This document shows positions 61,601 to 64,000 of a stretch of 64,000 bases of DNA, piece after piece. Both the position numbers and the translations under genes were made by a program. The stretch spans positions 25,609,985 to 25,673,984 of the forward strand of contig CAIIXF020000004.1 in NCBI GenBank assembly GCA_903813345.2. The letters are read 5' to 3'. This DNA is from Owenia fusiformis. Taxonomy: Eukaryota; Annelida; Polychaeta; Sabellida; Oweniidae. Within the stretch, counting starts at the first letter, position 1. Each line of letters begins with the position of its first letter. The notes beneath the pieces are model-generated. The model was not told the origin of the DNA and ran no database searches. It saw only the letters and a list, made by a program, of their open reading frames with translations.

Positions 61601-64000
61601 ATATGTTGTGTTAAGCATGTACAAATAAGGCATGACGAATATGTTGCATATTGTCAATATACAAGGCAGTTCAGAGTCAGTAGGTCCTATGGAAAACAGA
61701 ATATGGTATGTTAATATGTTGTGTTAAGCATGTACAAATAAGGCATGACAAATATGTTGCATATTGTCAATATACAAAGCAGTTCAGAGTCAGTAGGTCC
61801 TATGGAAAACAGAATATGGTATGTTAATATGTTGTGTTAAGCATGTACAAATAAGGCATGACGAATATGTTGCATATTGTCAATATACAAGGCAGTTCAG
61901 AGTCAGTAGGTCCTATGGAATACAGAATATGGCATGTTAATGATTTGTGTTAAGCATGTACAAATAAGGCATGACGAATATGTTGCATATTGTCAATATA
62001 CAAAGCAGTTCAGAGTCAGTAGGTCCTATGGAATACAGAATATGGCATGTTAATGATTTGTGTTAAGCATGTACAAATAAGGCATGACGAATATGTTGCA
62101 TATTGTCAATATACAAAGCAGTTCAGAGTCAGTAGGTCCTATGGAAAACAGAATATGGCATGTTAATGATTTGTGTTAAGCATGTACAAATAAGGCATGA
62201 TGAATATGTTGCATATTGTCAATATACAAAGCAGTTCAGAGTCAGTAGGTCCTATGGAAAACAGAATATGGCATGTTAATGATTTGTGTTAAGCATGTAC
62301 AAATAAGGCATGATGAATATGTTGCATATTGTCAATATACAAGGCAGTTCAGAGTCAGTAGGTCCTATGGAAAACAGAATATGGTATGTTAATGATTTGT
62401 GTTAAGCATGTACAAATAAGGCATGACGAATATGTTGCATATTGTCAATATACAAAGCAGTTCAGAGTCAGTAGGTCCTATGGAATACAGAATATGGTAT
62501 GTTAATGATTTGTGTAAAGCATGTACAAATAAGGCTTGACGAATATGTTGCATATTGTCAATATACAAAGCAGTTCAGAGTCAGTAGGTCCTATGGAATA
62601 CAGAATATGGCATGTTAATGATTTGTGTTAAGCATGTACAAATAAGGCATGACGAATATGTTGCATATTGTCAATATACAAAGCAGTTCAGAGTCAGTAG
62701 GTCCTATGGAATACAGAATATGGTATGTTAATGATTTGTGTTTAGCATGTACGCATGACGAATATGTTGCATATTGTCAATATACAAAGCAGTTCAGAGT
62801 CAGTAGGTCCTATGGAAAACAGAATATGGCATGTTAATGAGTTGTGTTAAGCATGTACAAATAAGGCATGACGAATATGTTGCATACTGTCAATATACAA
62901 AGCAGTTCAGAGTCAGTAGGTCCTATGGAATACAGAATATGGTATGTTAATATGTTGTGTTAAGCATGTACAAATAAGGCATGACGAATATGTTGCATAT
63001 TGTCAATATACAAAGCAGTTCAGAGTCAGTAGGTCCTATGGAAAACAGAATATGGCATGTTAATGAGTTGTGTTAAGCATGTACAAATAAGGCATGACGA
63101 ATATGTTGCATACTGTCAATATACAAAGCAGTTCAGAGTCAGTAGGTCCTATGGAAAACAGAATATGGCATGTTAATGAGTTGTGTTAAGCATGTACAAA
63201 TAAGGCATGACGAATATGTTGCATACTGTCAATATACAAAGCAGTTCAGAGTCAGTAGGTCCTATGGAATACAGAATATGGTATGTTAATATGTTGTGTT
63301 AAGCATGTACAAATAAGGCATGACGAATATGTTGCATATTGTCAATATACAAAGCAGTTCAGAGTCAGTAGGTCCTATGGAATATAGAATATGGCATGTT
63401 AATGATTTGTGTAAAGCATGTACAAATAAGGCATGACGAATATGTTGCATATTGTCAATATACAAAGCAGTTCACAGAGTCAGTAGGTCCTATGGAATAC
63501 AGAATATGGCATGTTAATATGTTGTGTTAAGCATGTACAAATAAGGCATGACAAATATGTTGCATATTGTCAATATACAAAGCAGTTCAGAGTCAGTAGG
63601 TCCTATGGAATACAGAATATGGCATGTTAATATGTTGCGTAAAGCATGTACAAATATGGCATGACGAATATGTTGCATATTGTCAATATACAAAGCAGTT
63701 CAGAGTCAGTAGGTCCTATGGAAAACAGAATATGGCATGTTAATATGTTGTGTAAAGCATGTACAAATAAGGCATGACGAATATGTTGCATATTGTCAAT
63801 ATACAAAGCAGTTCAGAGTCAGTAGGTCCTATGGAATACAGAATATGGTATGTTAATATGTTGTGATAAACATGTACAAATAAGGCATGACGAATATGTT
63901 GCATATTGTCAATATACAAAGCAGTTCAGAGTCAGTAGGTCCTATGGAATACAGAATATGGTATGTTAATATGTTGTGTTAAGCATGTACAAATAAGGCA
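58645..64000. repeat. 113-bp satellite carrying the exon acceptor site, about 47 copies, runs off the window
   Basis: The monomer begins TTCAGAGTCAGTAGGTCCTA, TGGAATACAGAATATGGTAT, GTTAATATGTTGTGTTAAGC and ends ATATACAAAGCAG. On minus each unit offers TTCTGTATTCCATAG|GACCT, the real 3' splice site and first ~24 bases of exon 58644-58536. Variants include GGAAAACAG/GGAATACAG and ATATGTTG/ATGATTTG. A shortened unit (TACGCATGACG) recurs at about 61400 and 62750, pointing to multi-unit duplications. Confidence 0.96.

Noticed and set aside
58620-64000. CRISPR-like regular spacing of repeats
   Set aside because: Units are contiguous 113-bp copies with no variable spacers, and the context is a spliced animal gene.

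Overview
The window is AT-rich, intron-rich, repeat-dense animal DNA. It shows spliced genes with GT-AG introns, genes nested in introns, many short DNA transposons with target-site duplications, and long minisatellites. Ubiquitin-p97 adaptor and ciliary protein orthologues, a BTB pair, a TPR protein with a 2A-like leader, and Tigger and mariner remnants point to an invertebrate metazoan, probably marine. The species cannot be fixed from sequence alone. I found no rRNA, tRNA, CRISPR array or bacterial-type operon.

Left half (1-21.4 kb): a UBXN7-like gene on + (10 exons visible, 3199-19507; 5' end missing) encodes the p97/VCP adaptor with UBA, UAS, UIM and UBX modules. It lies between two direct copies of a 2-3 kb segment (104-3151 and 19492-21401). 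Comparing the copies reveals two transposon insertions with empty sites. The gene's 10.9 kb intron 6 contains a complete antisense gene (16901-11529, TPR frame continuing to 11139). My splice reconstruction joins a short exon with a hydrophobic leader and a 2A-like GVEINPGP motif, in frame, to a large exon. The large exon encodes a GlnD/DUF294-like nucleotidyltransferase followed by 42-residue TPRs. An in-frame stop cuts the TPR array. This 2A-NTase-TPR gene is the strongest candidate for an undescribed system.

Middle (21.4-26.8 kb): no gene is visible. The stretch holds minisatellites, a transposon inserted into a minisatellite, and a near-perfect palindrome.

Right half (26.8-64 kb): a DZIP1-like (ciliary/Hedgehog) gene on - has 11 exons that chain in phase from 58644 to a stop at 26832. 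Its N-terminal half lies beyond the right edge. Its largest visible intron (33984-48546) carries two antisense BTB/POZ genes, one intact and one with a replaced C-terminus, plus a 6.9 kb foldback structure with nested Tigger and mariner-like elements. Several tandem arrays in this gene have grown from exon edges: a 113-bp array copies a 3' splice site, a 56-bp array copies a 5' splice site, a 96-bp array duplicates an exon start in frame, and a ~20-bp array abuts the stop codon.

The genes share no operon-like logic. The common themes are antisense nesting in large introns and repeat arrays seeded by exon borders or transposon ends.
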